Of a DNA stretch of 55,750 nucleotides, positions 8,081 to 16,647 are shown piece after piece. Positions within the stretch are counted from its first letter, which is position 1; the number at the start of each line of letters is the position of its first letter. The translations under genes and the position numbers were made by a program. This stretch comes from Bacteriovoracaceae bacterium (GTDB lineage Bacteria; Bdellovibrionota; Bacteriovoracia; Bacteriovoracales; Bacteriovoracaceae): assembly GCA_016784965.1 (NCBI GenBank), contig JADHTQ010000023.1, positions 1-55,750 of the forward strand, read 5' to 3'. Under the pieces are notes generated by a model that made no database searches, had not been told where the DNA came from, and saw nothing but the letters and a program-made list of their open reading frames with translations.

Positions 8081-9241
8081 ATGTCTGTTTACATTTTGTC
8101 CGGCGCAAGAACTCCAAGTGGAAGTTTCATGGGCCAACTAAGTACAGTACCAGCTCCCAAGCTTGGTGCAGCCGCCATTTCTGGTGCAGTGTCAAAGGCC
8201 AATATTGACGTAAATAAAGTTGACGAAGTAATAATGGGCCATGTGCTCCAAGCAGGTAATAAGCAAGCACCTGCCAGGCAAGCTGCAATATATGCAGAGG
8301 TTCCAACATCTGTCCCATGCACTACCGTTAACAAAGTATGTGGTTCAGGAATGAGAACCATTATTATGGGTGCCCAATCAATCTTAGCAGGTGATAATGA
8401 ACTAGTAGTGGCAGGCGGAATGGAAAATATGTCCTTGGCCCCCTATCAACTACCTCAAGGTAGAACCGGTACTAAGTTTGGAAACACAGAAATTTATGAC
8501 ACCATCATGTACGATGGACTCCTAGATGCCTATAGCAATGCTCCCATGGGAAATTATGCCGAAGACTGTGTATCAAAATATGGATTTACCAGACAAGAGC
8601 AAGATAGCTTCGCCATAGAATCATTTAAACGAGCACAAAATGCCATTAAAGAAGGCATTTTTAAACAAGAAATAGCACCTGTTACTATTAAGGGAAGAAA
8701 AGGTGACACTGTTGTCGAAGAAGATGAGGGAGCTTTTAAAGCAAACTTTGACAAAATTCCACAGCTTAGACCCGCCTTTAAAAAAGATGGCACAATTACC
8801 GCAGCAAATGCATCTACTATCAATGACGGTGGTGCTGCAGTAGTGCTTGGAGGCGAACAATATAAAGATCAAGCTAAATTTAAAATTGTTGCTTATGCCG
8901 GTTTTGCACAAGAGCCCGAGTGGTTTACCACAGCTCCAGTTGGCGCTATGAAAAAATGTTTGGAGAAGGCCAACTTAAAACTTGAGGATATTGATCTATT
9001 TGAAGTAAATGAGGCTTTTTCCGTTGTAACAATGGCAACAATGAAAGACTTGAATTTAGATCACCAAAAGGTAAATGTCTATGGCGGCGGAGTAAGTCTC
9101 GGTCACCCCATTGGCCAATCTGGTACCAGAATTGTTGTAACTTTAATGACCGCAATGGAAAATAAAGGCGCAAAGCGAGGGATGGCATCAATCTGTATTG
9201 GTGGCGGTGAGGCCCTTTGTCTTATATTAGAAAAACTCTAA
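8081..9241 (+). CDS. atoB: Acetyl-CoA acetyltransferase (thiolase)
   Basis: A thiolase of 386 residues, the usual length. The acyl-accepting Cys87 sits in VNKVCGSGM, His342 in SLGHPIGQSG and the second Cys372 in SICIGGGE; NEAFSVV is also present. It condenses two acetyl-CoA to acetoacetyl-CoA, or the reverse, in the cytoplasm. I start at ATG 8081 because AAGGAAGG lies directly ahead; an in-frame ATG at 8015 would add 22 atypical residues. Possible roles are ketone-body or hydroxybutyrate metabolism or beta-oxidation. No phaB/phaC or fatty-acid genes are adjacent, so the choice between them is open. Confidence 0.93.
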   Translation: MSVYILSGARTPSGSFMGQLSTVPAPKLGAAAISGAVSKANIDVNKVDEVIMGHVLQAGNKQAPARQAAIYAEVPTSVPCTTVNKVCGSGMRTIIMGAQSILAGDNELVVAGGMENMSLAPYQLPQGRTGTKFGNTEIYDTIMYDGLLDAYSNAPMGNYAEDCVSKYGFTRQEQDSFAIESFKRAQNAIKEGIFKQEIAPVTIKGRKGDTVVEEDEGAFKANFDKIPQLRPAFKKDGTITAANASTINDGGAAVVLGGEQYKDQAKFKIVAYAGFAQEPEWFTTAPVGAMKKCLEKANLKLEDIDLFEVNEAFSVVTMATMKDLNLDHQKVNVYGGGVSLGHPIGQSGTRIVVTLMTAMENKGAKRGMASICIGGGEALCLILEKL

Positions 9242-9362
9242 AAAAAAATTATTGTCATCGTTTCTAAAAAGAGTGCTCCTTAAAACGATATTTATTGTAT
9301 ACTAATATCTATTGTATTTAGGGGGCCTCTTATTTACTTTTTTATCAAGGAGAGATAAATTC

Positions 9363-9719
9363 ATGGGATATACGATATTAATTGCTGATAACTATCCTCC
9401 CACACTGCTATTTTTAAAGGAGATGTTTGAAAAGGAAGGTTTTTTTATCCATAATGCTTCCAACGGAAAAGAAGCGTATGAAGTCATTTTAAGCCATGAC
9501 ATCCATTTAATTATCACTAGTGACGATATGCCCATTATGAATGGCATTGATTTATTGAAATTGTTACAAAAAGAAGGCTGGGAGATACCATCTATTGTGA
9601 TTACCGGGGGGGATGTTGTTGACCATAGGGAACTTAGGAGTCTAGGTGTACTAAGTCACATCAAAAAACCATTTTTTAATAAAGAAGAGATTCTAGAAGT
9701 TGTATATAATACCTTATAG
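9363..9719 (+). CDS. Stand-alone receiver domain lacking the phospho-acceptor Asp
   Basis: 118 residues, a single CheY-like receiver with no output domain. The fold is clear: TILIADN, then LIITSDDMPIMNG, VITGGD with Thr81, and the switch Lys102 in KKPF. In the acceptor loop the residue four before the conserved Pro, normally Asp, is Ser53. The acid pair is D9-N10 rather than two acids. It probably cannot be phosphorylated in the usual way, although D54 and D55 are adjacent. The start at 9363 is fixed by AAGGAGAG just upstream; the longer reading from 9312 lacks such a site. It ends 17 bases before the convergent HEAT-type gene. Confidence 0.88.
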   Translation: MGYTILIADNYPPTLLFLKEMFEKEGFFIHNASNGKEAYEVILSHDIHLIITSDDMPIMNGIDLLKLLQKEGWEIPSIVITGGDVVDHRELRSLGVLSHIKKPFFNKEEILEVVYNTL

Positions 9720-9736
9720 GTGTTTCAAGAATTTGG

Positions 9737-10789
9737 TTAAAACTTTACTGCTTGACACAACTCCTTATTAGCAGGTGTTGCAGTTAGATGTTTTCTAAAA
9801 TTGCCAAGAAACTCAAATAAATCTCTATCACTGTCCTTGGACAATTTTAAAACTCGATCAATCAACTCTAGCGAATATTTTCTAGGCAAAAACTTTAACT
9901 CATTTAAGGCCGCCTTTTTTTTGTGAATTGCTTTGTATTTGTAAATTAACTCAAACAACCACTCCCACAGGTTATCAGGGCACAGCACATGTAAGCTTTC
10001 TATGGCCTTTAGACTTACCTTTTGACTTTTATGCCTTATTAGGTCGTCAAATTTTTGTTTCAAAAATTTATCTTTAATCATAGCAAGAAAGATAATTCCC
10101 TGAGCAATAAAGTCAAAGTCTTTGTTAATTACAATATTTTTTTTAATTAACTTTAAAGTTTCAGGGTGAGTCGGAATAAGCTCAATTAGGTTGGCCCTGG
10201 CATAAGCTGAGTAAGTAAAGTCACCAGCATTTGCAAAAGTTAAAAGCTTATGGGTATATTTTTTAACAGTCATAGGATCTTTGCTGGTTTTTAAAATTGT
10301 AAAAATTATTGCAACTTGATCTAAGTACTCATGCTCCTCAATAGTCGCTTCAAGCTTTTTGACTATATCTAGGTGGGCAACACCTCCACTTCCCACTAAC
10401 GAAACTATCGCTTCATAGCGCACAAATTTATTCCTATCAGTTTGTAATGCTTTTAGTGCCTTTAGGCCGCCAGGCTTTTTACTAAAATACTTCAAGCTCT
10501 TTGCAATATTTATTCTCACTGTAACCGACGATGAATTTAAATTTTTTAGTGCTGCCAAAAATGCAGCGTCAACTTGCTGCCTAGACAATACCAAGATAGC
10601 ACTTGCTATTTGAGCATCTGTCGCGTTTTTATCTTGTAATACTTCTAGATTGAGCTGTTTAATTTTGTCCAATTTTGCCAAGGATTCCTTGGAAACCTTA
10701 GGATCTTTTTTATAAAAGGTTCGCAGTGAAATTAGTATGACCAAAAGGGTAATACCTGCTCCAATCAGGTAGATTTTTTTATTGGACAC
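9737..10789 (-). CDS. Membrane-anchored HEAT-repeat-like protein
   Basis: 350 residues. A single N-terminal membrane anchor (residues 6-24, YLIGAGITLLVILISLRTF) is followed by an all-helical region whose pattern recalls HEAT repeats (e.g. VTVRINIAKSLKYFSKKPGGLKALKALQ, and KFVRYEAIVSLVGSGG). Orientation is probably N-in with the solenoid in the periplasm. The gene overlaps the end of motB by 11 bases and is the third gene of the motA-motB operon. That makes it a candidate accessory part of the stator or machine rather than an unrelated gene. The HEAT assignment is by pattern. Confidence 0.7.
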   Translation of the reverse strand: MSNKKIYLIGAGITLLVILISLRTFYKKDPKVSKESLAKLDKIKQLNLEVLQDKNATDAQIASAILVLSRQQVDAAFLAALKNLNSSSVTVRINIAKSLKYFSKKPGGLKALKALQTDRNKFVRYEAIVSLVGSGGVAHLDIVKKLEATIEEHEYLDQVAIIFTILKTSKDPMTVKKYTHKLLTFANAGDFTYSAYARANLIELIPTHPETLKLIKKNIVINKDFDFIAQGIIFLAMIKDKFLKQKFDDLIRHKSQKVSLKAIESLHVLCPDNLWEWLFELIYKYKAIHKKKAALNELKFLPRKYSLELIDRVLKLSKDSDRDLFEFLGNFRKHLTATPANKELCQAVKF

Positions 10790-11654
10790 CCTTTTTTACC
10801 TTGTTTTGTTTAATATCTTCTTGTTTTTTAATTTTGGCCTTTGCTTTAATTTTGTCTTTTAACTCTGTAATGTTTTTAATTTTTTTCAGTACTTCCTTTT
10901 TATTAAAAATCAGGCCAAATCCCAACTTATAGCCCTTTGGTGGAGGCTGTACTATGGAGATAATAACTCGCCTATTTTTTGACATATTCTCTTCAATCCG
11001 CTTGCCTTGTTTATCCATATTAGGCAGCAGTGGTCGCGATTTACCATAACCTATGGCCCGCAACTTTTTACTATTATATCCTGCTTCAGAAAATTTCCTG
11101 GCAACATTGGCGGCCCTGGCGGCACTTAACTCCCAATTAGAGGGGAAATACTCTTTTAGCCCACCTGACTCACCAATTGGTACGCTATCTGTATGTCCTT
11201 CAATAATGATGCTTGAATCTTTTGTCTTAGCTAGAACTGTCGATATTAATTTATTAAGCAGAACATCTGCTTCAGGCCTTAGAGTGGCCTTACCAGAGTC
11301 AAAGAGTGCACTATTTTTCAACGTAACAGTTATCTCTTCATAGTTTTTTCTTTTAACTTCAAATTCATTTTCTTCCTTTGATACAGCTATTAGCTCTGTC
11401 ATCATGGCAGTCATTTGATCTTCTCTCTCCTCTACATTGGCCCCACGAAAATATTTTGATACTTCTTTTGCAATTCTTTGATAAGTAGGTTCATCAAAAT
11501 TAGCAAAGACCATCATTAAAATGAAGAAGCAACACAAAAGTGTCATGATATCTGCATATGAGATCAACCAGGCATCACTTTCATCTACAAGATCTGGTTC
11601 TGCCAGTAGAGCTTCGGCTTCATGGTCAATGTCGGAATCTTCTTGATCACTCAT
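10779..11654 (-). CDS. motB: MotB-type stator protein with OmpA peptidoglycan-binding domain
   Basis: 291 residues. After an acidic N-terminus comes WLISYADIMTLLCCFFILMMVF, the single MotB membrane segment with the ion-binding Asp35. The OmpA/MotB C-terminal domain (about 110-240) contains IIIEGHTDSVPIG, NWELSAARAANVARKF and the closing NRRVIISI, which anchors the stator to peptidoglycan. The last 50 residues are a Lys-rich tail not usual in MotB. Whether H+ or Na+ is used cannot be told. motA lies three bases upstream and the HEAT-type gene overlaps downstream. It forms one operon, divergent from the FliF/FliG-like gene cluster. Confidence 0.92.
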   Translation of the reverse strand: MSDQEDSDIDHEAEALLAEPDLVDESDAWLISYADIMTLLCCFFILMMVFANFDEPTYQRIAKEVSKYFRGANVEEREDQMTAMMTELIAVSKEENEFEVKRKNYEEITVTLKNSALFDSGKATLRPEADVLLNKLISTVLAKTKDSSIIIEGHTDSVPIGESGGLKEYFPSNWELSAARAANVARKFSEAGYNSKKLRAIGYGKSRPLLPNMDKQGKRIEENMSKNRRVIISIVQPPPKGYKLGFGLIFNKKEVLKKIKNITELKDKIKAKAKIKKQEDIKQNKVKKGVQ

Positions 11655-11657
11655 CCT

Positions 11658-12470
11658 CTACTTCTTCTTATTCTTTTGTGCACCTCTTAATAATCGCTTC
11701 CAATCCATCCTTTCAGCAGGCCTTAAATAGGCATTTAAGATCTCAGCTAACTCTACTGGATTGGTTTTCTCGTAGATTAATCTTACCCCCTCAACAATAA
11801 TGGTGTTTTTAAAATACTGTTCTTTGGCAGCAATAGTTAAACTTTCTGCAATGGGAATTATAAAAAGGTTGGCCAAGGCAACACCATATAATGTAGTAAC
11901 CAAGCAAATGGACATAGCAGGTCCAATTAACTTAACGGCATTGGCCTCTGCTAAATTCGACAACAGCACGATCATACCAATAGTCGTTCCCATTAGCCCA
12001 AATGCCGGTGGAAATCTACCTATTGTTCTAAATTTATTGGCATCTTGTAGGTAGTGCTTATAAATGTTTACTGCCCGCGACCTTAAGACCATCATAAGCC
12101 TTTGCTTGTCTAGTACTTGATCAGTAAATGTTATCATTGCATCTTTTAAAAATGGATCTCTAATCATTGCAATTAATTGGTCAAAGTTAATGGCCTCGGC
12201 ACGATTTGCCTCTGATAGCTTCATTAAATCACTAATAACTTTGGCGTAATCATAAGATACATCAAATACCATCTTCCTCAAAAATACCACAATCAAAAGA
12301 TAGAACTTATTGATTTTAAAAGAGACCGCTGTGGCCGCCAGGGTACCTCCAAAAACAATGAAGATACTCACGGGATCAAAAAAGATGGCAATATTGGTAG
12401 TTGACAGATACAGTCCAGTTACCAGCACTATTGCTGCAAGGGCAATCGATAATAAATTAAAATATCTCAT
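11658..12470 (-). CDS. motA: MotA-type stator protein
   Basis: 270 residues with four membrane segments: two at the N-terminus (residues about 4-24 and 29-55) and two at about 150-215. FPPAFGLMGTTIGMIVLLSNL contains the conserved Pro and Gly of MotA/PomA at segment 3. The cytoplasmic loop between segments 2 and 3 is of normal length. With MotB it forms the torque-generating channel. There is no Shine-Dalgarno before the ATG; a TATATAT run sits four bases upstream, so the transcript may be leaderless. The start is 57 bases from the divergent start at 12528, giving a shared control region. Confidence 0.93.
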   Translation of the reverse strand: MRYFNLLSIALAAIVLVTGLYLSTTNIAIFFDPVSIFIVFGGTLAATAVSFKINKFYLLIVVFLRKMVFDVSYDYAKVISDLMKLSEANRAEAINFDQLIAMIRDPFLKDAMITFTDQVLDKQRLMMVLRSRAVNIYKHYLQDANKFRTIGRFPPAFGLMGTTIGMIVLLSNLAEANAVKLIGPAMSICLVTTLYGVALANLFIIPIAESLTIAAKEQYFKNTIIVEGVRLIYEKTNPVELAEILNAYLRPAERMDWKRLLRGAQKNKKK

Positions 12471-12527
12471 AACATATATATTAACATTTTTTTATTTTTT
12501 TTGGTAAAGATTTTTTATAATCCACCG
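12471..12527. promoter_or_regulatory. Divergent promoter between motA and the 12528 gene
   Basis: This A/T-only stretch drives both arms of the machine locus. Rightwards a perfect TATAAT at 12516-12521 is six bases from the ATG at 12528. Leftwards TATATAT lies next to the motA ATG. Neither gene has a Shine-Dalgarno sequence, so both transcripts are probably leaderless. No clear -35 box is visible on the right arm. Confidence 0.55.
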
Positions 12528-13244
12528 ATGCAGGTGGGAGAAGGGCCAGGAGAGGCCTGGAGTAATGAAAAAAGGATTTTAATTTTGAAACTTCTAAAAC
12601 AAATCACCAAAAAAATTGATTCCGTTACTGACAAACAATTTGAAGAGTATCAAAAAAACAACACGCCCAAAAAGCGCTTCGGTACGGATAAACCGCCCGT
12701 TAAGGGTCTTAATATCAACGTTCATAACGAGAAAGACTACTCTCCACTAACTTGGGAATTTGAAGAAATTGATAACCGCTTTAGTGTCTTAGAGCATTTC
12801 CACAAAGCAATTCCTAAATACAATACTAAGCGGAGCAATCCAGTCGATTATAACCAAGCAGTCGTTTTAGATGATTTTGACTTTGATAATCCCGAAGCTT
12901 TTATACCTGAAGAAGAAATTAGTCCTGTAAATTCACCTGATGATAATCCCTTGCCTCAATTTTCCATGCAAGATCTTCGCAAATTTCATGGCCAGCTAGA
13001 GGATGACGATGAGATTCCTCAACCTCCTAAGAATTTATTTTATAACTTAAAAAGGCAACTTAGGATTCCACTTTCAGACCATGTGCTAAAGAGTCCTCAA
13101 AACAACATTGAGAAGGTCTTGAGAGATTTCTATGGCCCAGATGACAGCAACAGGCCCAAGGATCCTCCCCCAAACACTAATACTAGTACTAGTAAAGGTA
13201 GAAGATTTCAAGTAGACACATTAACGATTAAACCAGGAAATTGA
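12528..13244 (+). CDS. Acidic, proline-rich protein of unknown family
   Basis: I do not recognise this 238-residue protein. It is soluble, with a short N-terminal helix (EKRILILKLLKQITKKIDSV) and then long stretches rich in Asp, Glu, Pro and Asn. It has no signal peptide, so it is expected in the cytoplasm. I start at ATG 12528: a longer reading from TTG 12501 would place the TATAAT promoter box inside the gene. It is the first gene of a four-gene run (spacings of 1 and 3 bases, then an overlap) ending with the FliF/FliG-like and outer-membrane-type proteins, so a structural or adaptor role there is likely. Confidence 0.75.
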   Translation: MQVGEGPGEAWSNEKRILILKLLKQITKKIDSVTDKQFEEYQKNNTPKKRFGTDKPPVKGLNINVHNEKDYSPLTWEFEEIDNRFSVLEHFHKAIPKYNTKRSNPVDYNQAVVLDDFDFDNPEAFIPEEEISPVNSPDDNPLPQFSMQDLRKFHGQLEDDDEIPQPPKNLFYNLKRQLRIPLSDHVLKSPQNNIEKVLRDFYGPDDSNRPKDPPPNTNTSTSKGRRFQVDTLTIKPGN

Positions 13245-13245
13245 T

Positions 13246-13881
13246 ATGAATACACGGACATGTATTTATTTTCTTATTACTTTTTTATTATTTACTTCAT
13301 GCTCTTCGGTAATCACAATTACAAGTACCCCCGATAAAGCAGATGTCCATCTTAGAAAACTCTCTAGTGGTACTTCTAAAAAAATCGGGACTACCCCGTT
13401 AACTGTAAATTCATCTGATATCTCTAAAGATTATGATGTAGATGGCCCGTTGTATATTGATCTAAAAAAAGATGGATATGCTACAACGTCAGCTATTGTT
13501 ACAGACTTTAGTTTTCGGGATATTCAACTTAAATTGGTTTTAGAAGCAAAAAACTTACTTGCATACTCTACAGAAGTCGATGGTATCATCAATGATCTTT
13601 TTGAAGCACAAAAGCTTATTAGAAAAAATAACCTAAATGATGCCCGTCTTATTCTTAACAATATAAAGAAGAAGCACCCCTACCTCTCTATCATTTATGA
13701 ATTTGAAGGGGGAATACATGTTGTAAACAAAGAATTTATTAAAGCATTAGATTTGTTTAAAGTTGCCATTAAATATAACTCTAACAATGTCGAAGCACTC
13801 AGGCTAAAGCGTGCCATTGAAAAGAAGTTAAATTTAAAGGATACAGGAAGTGTCCCTACAGCTACCCAACAAAACGAGTAA
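13246..13881 (+). CDS. PEGA-domain lipoprotein with TPR-like C-terminus
   Basis: 211 residues. The lipobox FTSC gives a lipidated Cys19. A PEGA-type domain follows (VITITSTPDKADVHLRKL, IGTTPLTVNS and YIDLKKDGYATT, residues 21-105), as found on many cell-surface proteins. The second half forms helical pairs like TPRs (AQKLIRKNNLNDARLILNNI, then FIKALDLFKVAIKYNSNNVEALRL). It should sit in the periplasm, attached to the inner or outer membrane. AGGAAA lies just upstream, with one base after the previous gene. Its place next to a MotAB-linked membrane protein suggests a scaffold or wall-linking part. Confidence 0.85.
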   Translation: MNTRTCIYFLITFLLFTSCSSVITITSTPDKADVHLRKLSSGTSKKIGTTPLTVNSSDISKDYDVDGPLYIDLKKDGYATTSAIVTDFSFRDIQLKLVLEAKNLLAYSTEVDGIINDLFEAQKLIRKNNLNDARLILNNIKKKHPYLSIIYEFEGGIHVVNKEFIKALDLFKVAIKYNSNNVEALRLKRAIEKKLNLKDTGSVPTATQQNE

Positions 13882-13884
13882 GAT

Positions 13885-16014
13885 ATGAAGAAACTAAATT
13901 TGACACAATACCTCTTAATTTTACTGCTGATACTAACCCCGTCATCGCTAGTTTATACCGCTCCTAATGATGTGGAAAACAACATTCTGCTGCAAAAGTT
14001 AGCACATGAAAACAATATCAGAGAACGCTTCACCAAGGGTGTCAGTACTATTTTAAAGCCAGAGGAATATTTGCTCTCTATCTCCATTGAATTGCAAAGT
14101 GAAGCTGAATTAGAAAAAAACCGGGCCGAACGTAAGAAAAAGCGTGATGAATTGCGGGCCAAAGAACTAAAAGAAGCTAAGGAAAAAGGAGAAAGTGCCA
14201 AAATCAAAGCAGGAGACTTTGTAGTTGGTGACATTACTAGATATGAAGATGGCGAAGATCTGCTCTACATGGACAAATTTGATTTTTCTACACCACTGGA
14301 AATTTCTAAGCCAGAGGATAGAGGAGAGTCTTCCAGGCCCTACCAAAGTTTTGCTGATGGTGGAGTTTATGTTGAAACAATTGCAGATCGAGTTAAAAAC
14401 ATTAATGTCGAAGTATTAATTGAAAATTCCATATCCAAAGAATCAACGACTATGGTCCAAAACCTATTGGCCAAGATTAACACACCGGTTCTAGGACTGA
14501 CTCCAAAAATCTCTTTTGGTCGTATTGCCCTCATACCGCTAGATGAATTAAAGAAAAAACAGGAAGAAAAAGTTGAACTCGACAAGAAAAAGAAACAAGA
14601 ACTAGAAGATGCTCAAAAAAGAGAAGACGAACTGAAGGCAAAAATGGCGGAAATGAAGGCAAGAACCAAAAAGCTACAAGAGGTCGATTGGCTTGAAGGG
14701 TTTAAAACTCCACTAGCTATCGTAATTGCTGCTCTGGCCATGCTGCTTATTGGATATTATTTTGTCACTAGTGGAATCAAGTTTGGTAATAAATTCCTAA
14801 CCACCATTGATGATGTCTTTTCAAGGCCAGGTACTGCAGCCGAAAGAGCAGGTCCCCCGACTGGAGCCGGAGGAGAAGGGGTCGGTCTTGCCAGCATGGA
14901 AATGAGTGGGGGAAGTTTTAGCTTAGATGACGATGTCCCACTTGTTGGTTTTGATCGCTTTGTATCACTGCTAAAATCATCACCTACAGAGGCACTATTG
15001 CTAATACGTAGATGGATCAGCAATGAAGAAGATGGCACACTTGAGGCACTCACAATCGTAATAAAGAAGGCCTCCACCGATGAGCTTTTATATATGTTTG
15101 ACAATTTAACTGTCAACGAAAGATCCCAGTGGAAGAAAAAATTAAAAACTAACCTGACCCGCCAAGGATTGAGGCTCGGCGACACCTTTATGGAAGCGCA
15201 GATCATGGATGGCATCATTTTGCCACCGCCCACGCTAGACCTCACCTCTAAGGAGATTTTATCTCGTTTATCACCGCAGGAGTGTGCTGAGTTAATCCAA
15301 GATGATTTTGAAGTAGGTTCAGTGCTACTAAATGTACTGCCTTTTGATTTTCTGGCCAGGACTTTTGACCATGTCGACCCAGAAACGACACTTCTTCTTG
15401 CCGATTATGGTCTAAACTATACTGACGGTCTACTTAATGAGAAAAAAGAAGAATTAAAAGAGATGTTACTTAAAATTAAAGATAAGCAAAATCCTGCCTA
15501 TACACCTTTTTTGGATAAAATCATTGAAATGATTCCCAATGTAGGAATAGCAAAAGAGGATGCTCTGTTTGACTCTCTGTTTAGAAATGGGCAAACTGAA
15601 ACTTTAAAACAAGTGGCAATACAGCACTTTCCCGCCTCATTAATTAAAAAGGCACCCCAGGATTTTATTAAAAAAATTATTATGAAGTATCCAAGAAAAC
15701 AGCGCGTAGAGTACCTTCTATCTCTAACAACTGAAGACCGCACCTTCTTTTTATCTATCTTTGGTGGAGATACAGAGAAAATGCGCTCCTTTATTGAAGC
15801 AGACTTAGAAGTAGTAGCTAAAAATGAAATTCTGTTGACAAAAATCAAAAAAAACAAAGACAAAATAGGCAAGGCCTTTATACAATTTGTAAGAGAGTAT
15901 ATTTCAGACAACAAGGCTTCCTTACCTGAAATGGAAAGACTCGTTGAAGATTGGGTTGATAATAAAACACAGGATGTTGAAGATGACTTTGAAGAAATCA
16001 CAGAAGCCGCATAA
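13885..16014 (+). CDS. Membrane protein resembling a FliF C-terminus joined to a FliG-like region
   Basis: 709 residues. A signal or anchor segment lies at 8-25. The periplasmic part has two pieces resembling the third ring-building domain of FliF: RERFTKGVSTILKPEEYLLS then SISIELQ, and VKNINVEVLIENSIS through PKISFGRIALIPL. Between and after them are long charged coiled coils. A second membrane segment lies at about 274-297. In the cytoplasm SSPTEALLLIRRWISNEED (364-382) resembles the FliF tail that grips FliG. About 300 residues of helical FliG-like repeats follow (RLSPQECAELIQDDFEVGSVLLN and similar). Family resemblance is by eye. It lies in one run with a PEGA lipoprotein, divergent from motAB. 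It may be a rotor or stator-docking protein of a non-flagellar machine. Confidence 0.7.
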   Translation: MKKLNLTQYLLILLLILTPSSLVYTAPNDVENNILLQKLAHENNIRERFTKGVSTILKPEEYLLSISIELQSEAELEKNRAERKKKRDELRAKELKEAKEKGESAKIKAGDFVVGDITRYEDGEDLLYMDKFDFSTPLEISKPEDRGESSRPYQSFADGGVYVETIADRVKNINVEVLIENSISKESTTMVQNLLAKINTPVLGLTPKISFGRIALIPLDELKKKQEEKVELDKKKKQELEDAQKREDELKAKMAEMKARTKKLQEVDWLEGFKTPLAIVIAALAMLLIGYYFVTSGIKFGNKFLTTIDDVFSRPGTAAERAGPPTGAGGEGVGLASMEMSGGSFSLDDDVPLVGFDRFVSLLKSSPTEALLLIRRWISNEEDGTLEALTIVIKKASTDELLYMFDNLTVNERSQWKKKLKTNLTRQGLRLGDTFMEAQIMDGIILPPPTLDLTSKEILSRLSPQECAELIQDDFEVGSVLLNVLPFDFLARTFDHVDPETTLLLADYGLNYTDGLLNEKKEELKEMLLKIKDKQNPAYTPFLDKIIEMIPNVGIAKEDALFDSLFRNGQTETLKQVAIQHFPASLIKKAPQDFIKKIIMKYPRKQRVEYLLSLTTEDRTFFLSIFGGDTEKMRSFIEADLEVVAKNEILLTKIKKNKDKIGKAFIQFVREYISDNKASLPEMERLVEDWVDNKTQDVEDDFEEITEAA

Positions 16015-16615
16015 TTTTTGGCCCAAGGTCATTGTTTTAATCATATTTTATGTGGTTATGACGATCAACCGCGCCCATGCAGGACTGCAGGGCGCTCAAC
16101 TCCACACAATTTTTGGTATGACTTCAGGCTCTTATTCATACGTCTCTAATAAGGTCAATTTTTCCATCATGAATACTATAAATATAGAAGCTGAGATATT
16201 TTTAGATTCTAAAAAATCATTTTTTGTTAAATTTGTTCAGGCATATGATTTAACCGAAAGTTTACTGAGGTACTATGCGGCCTATGTTGGAACTAAACTC
16301 TACGTATTTTCATCGGGCAAAATATTTACCAAAACTGATGGCAAAACACTAGTGGTCTCCACTCCCAGGTGGCGCTTTTATGTCGGATGGGACTTGGGGG
16401 TTGGCTCATTACTGCTAGATAAAAGAGGAGTTGCTGTTATTCTTTATGGTACTGCTTTAGAGATTGGGGCCAATGTTGGTGCCATTTGGCAAACATGGAA
16501 AACATTCGGTCTTGAAGCTACTGGAGGGATGTCATATGGTCTTAGTTTGTCATCGTATAGCTTCTCTGGCACAAATATCAGGCTCTACGCAGGCGGAGTA
16601 TATTACTTCGATTAA
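15983..16615 (+). CDS. Exported protein, probably a small outer-membrane barrel
   Basis: 210 residues starting MTLKKSQKPHN. A signal peptide runs to about residue 31 (IIFYVVMTINRAHA). The mature part alternates hydrophobic and polar residues with many aromatics and Gly (WRFYVGWDLGVGSLLL, IRLYAGGVYYFD). This is typical of an 8- to 10-strand outer-membrane beta barrel, though the final residue is Asp after Phe. It overlaps the preceding FliF/FliG-like gene by 32 bases, with AGGAT before the ATG; starts further upstream are open but lack a site. Overlap makes co-translation likely and ties the protein to the same envelope assembly. Confidence 0.7.
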   Translation: MTLKKSQKPHNFWPKVIVLIIFYVVMTINRAHAGLQGAQLHTIFGMTSGSYSYVSNKVNFSIMNTINIEAEIFLDSKKSFFVKFVQAYDLTESLLRYYAAYVGTKLYVFSSGKIFTKTDGKTLVVSTPRWRFYVGWDLGVGSLLLDKRGVAVILYGTALEIGANVGAIWQTWKTFGLEATGGMSYGLSLSSYSFSGTNIRLYAGGVYYFD

Positions 16616-16647
16616 TTTACTGTCTTTTAATTTTTTTTAAATACAAC

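Noticed and set aside
14757-15245. Long minus-strand frame opposite the FliF/FliG-like gene
   Set aside because: Ser-rich low-quality protein antisense to a convincing gene; no start signals.
15498-16001. Second minus-strand frame opposite the FliF/FliG-like gene
   Set aside because: Shadow of the plus-strand codons; Ser/Ile-rich with no start site or known motif.
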